Shown: one piece after another, positions 62,819 through 64,000 of the stretch
Numbering within the stretch: position 1 is the stretch's first letter
Layout of the letters: each line of letters opens with the position of its first letter
Source: Oscillospiraceae bacterium
GTDB lineage: Bacteria > Bacillota > Clostridia > Oscillospirales > Ruminococcaceae
Assembly (NCBI GenBank): GCA_022793675.1
Contig: JAAWDH010000005.1
Coordinates: 1-64,000 of the forward strand
Reading direction: 5' to 3'
Length of the DNA: 64,000 nucleotides
The notes under the pieces: generated by a model
Database searches by the model: none
Told to the model about the DNA's origin: nothing
The model's input: only the letters and a program-made list of their open reading frames with translations
Translations under genes and position numbers: made by a program

Positions 62819-64000
<1,182 letters not shown>

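Overview
The window looks like chromosomal DNA of a spore-forming member of the Clostridia (Bacillota), GC-rich by eye and perhaps from the Oscillospirales. The evidence is a complete spoIIIAA-AH operon, a Gram-positive PolC, short HisG with HisZ, PyrK with type 1B PyrD, GatCAB, and strong AGGAGG-type ribosome binding sites. No rRNA, tRNA, CRISPR array or intact insertion sequence was seen.

Layout. 1-2.6 kb: end of a large cell-surface protein. 2.6-3.5 kb (minus): LacX-like aldose epimerase. 3.7-8.6 kb: spoIIIAA-AH, closed by a terminator. 8.7-10.7 kb: YyaL-like thioredoxin-domain protein. 10.8-22.3 kb: Asp23-like protein, nusB, TsaD paralogue, xseA, xseB, a ferritin-like di-iron protein, ispA, PAP2-like, dxs, tlyA, nadK, argR, recN. 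22.6-25.8 kb: CNNM/CorC-type protein, flotillin, DUF6440 protein and a 22-residue peptide. 25.9-28.7 kb (minus): copA-csoR copper operon. 29.2-40.3 kb: pyrH, frr, uppS, cdsA, dxr, rseP, ispG, polC, flavin-type protein. 40.5-48.6 kb: the histidine operon hisZGDCB-GNAT-hisHAFIE. 48.7-53.2 kb: AGCS symporter, ACT-domain protein, hom, lysC. 53.2-57.5 kb: a decayed sugar-phosphate isomerase gene, pyrK-pyrD, ruvX, an acyl-CoA synthetase. 57.7-64 kb (minus): Xer-type recombinase, NUDIX hydrolase, gatB, gatA, gatC, ligA (partial).

How the genes fit together. Two blocks share the isoprenoid route (dxs and ispA; dxr, ispG and uppS) and feed undecaprenyl lipid and envelope synthesis. The spoIIIA block encodes the mother-cell-to-forespore channel. 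The copper block is a self-contained circuit of pump, fused chaperone and CsoR sensor with a recognisable operator. The his, hom/lysC and pyr blocks are biosynthetic.

Most interesting points. (1) A perfect 14-bp inverted repeat with a dif-like 11/6/11 layout lies 97 bp upstream of a tyrosine recombinase gene, where gene direction switches from plus to minus (convergent). This resembles single-recombinase Xer/dif units. (2) At least three well-conserved copies and three partial copies of a short intergenic repeat are scattered over 35 kb, several touching stop codons. (3) Two conserved enzymes, IspA and HisH, each carry an in-frame 15-bp tandem repeat. (4) CopA is fused to a CopZ-like domain that keeps its own ribosome binding site and start codon. 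(5) A decayed RpiB/LacA-type gene lies between lysC and pyrK.
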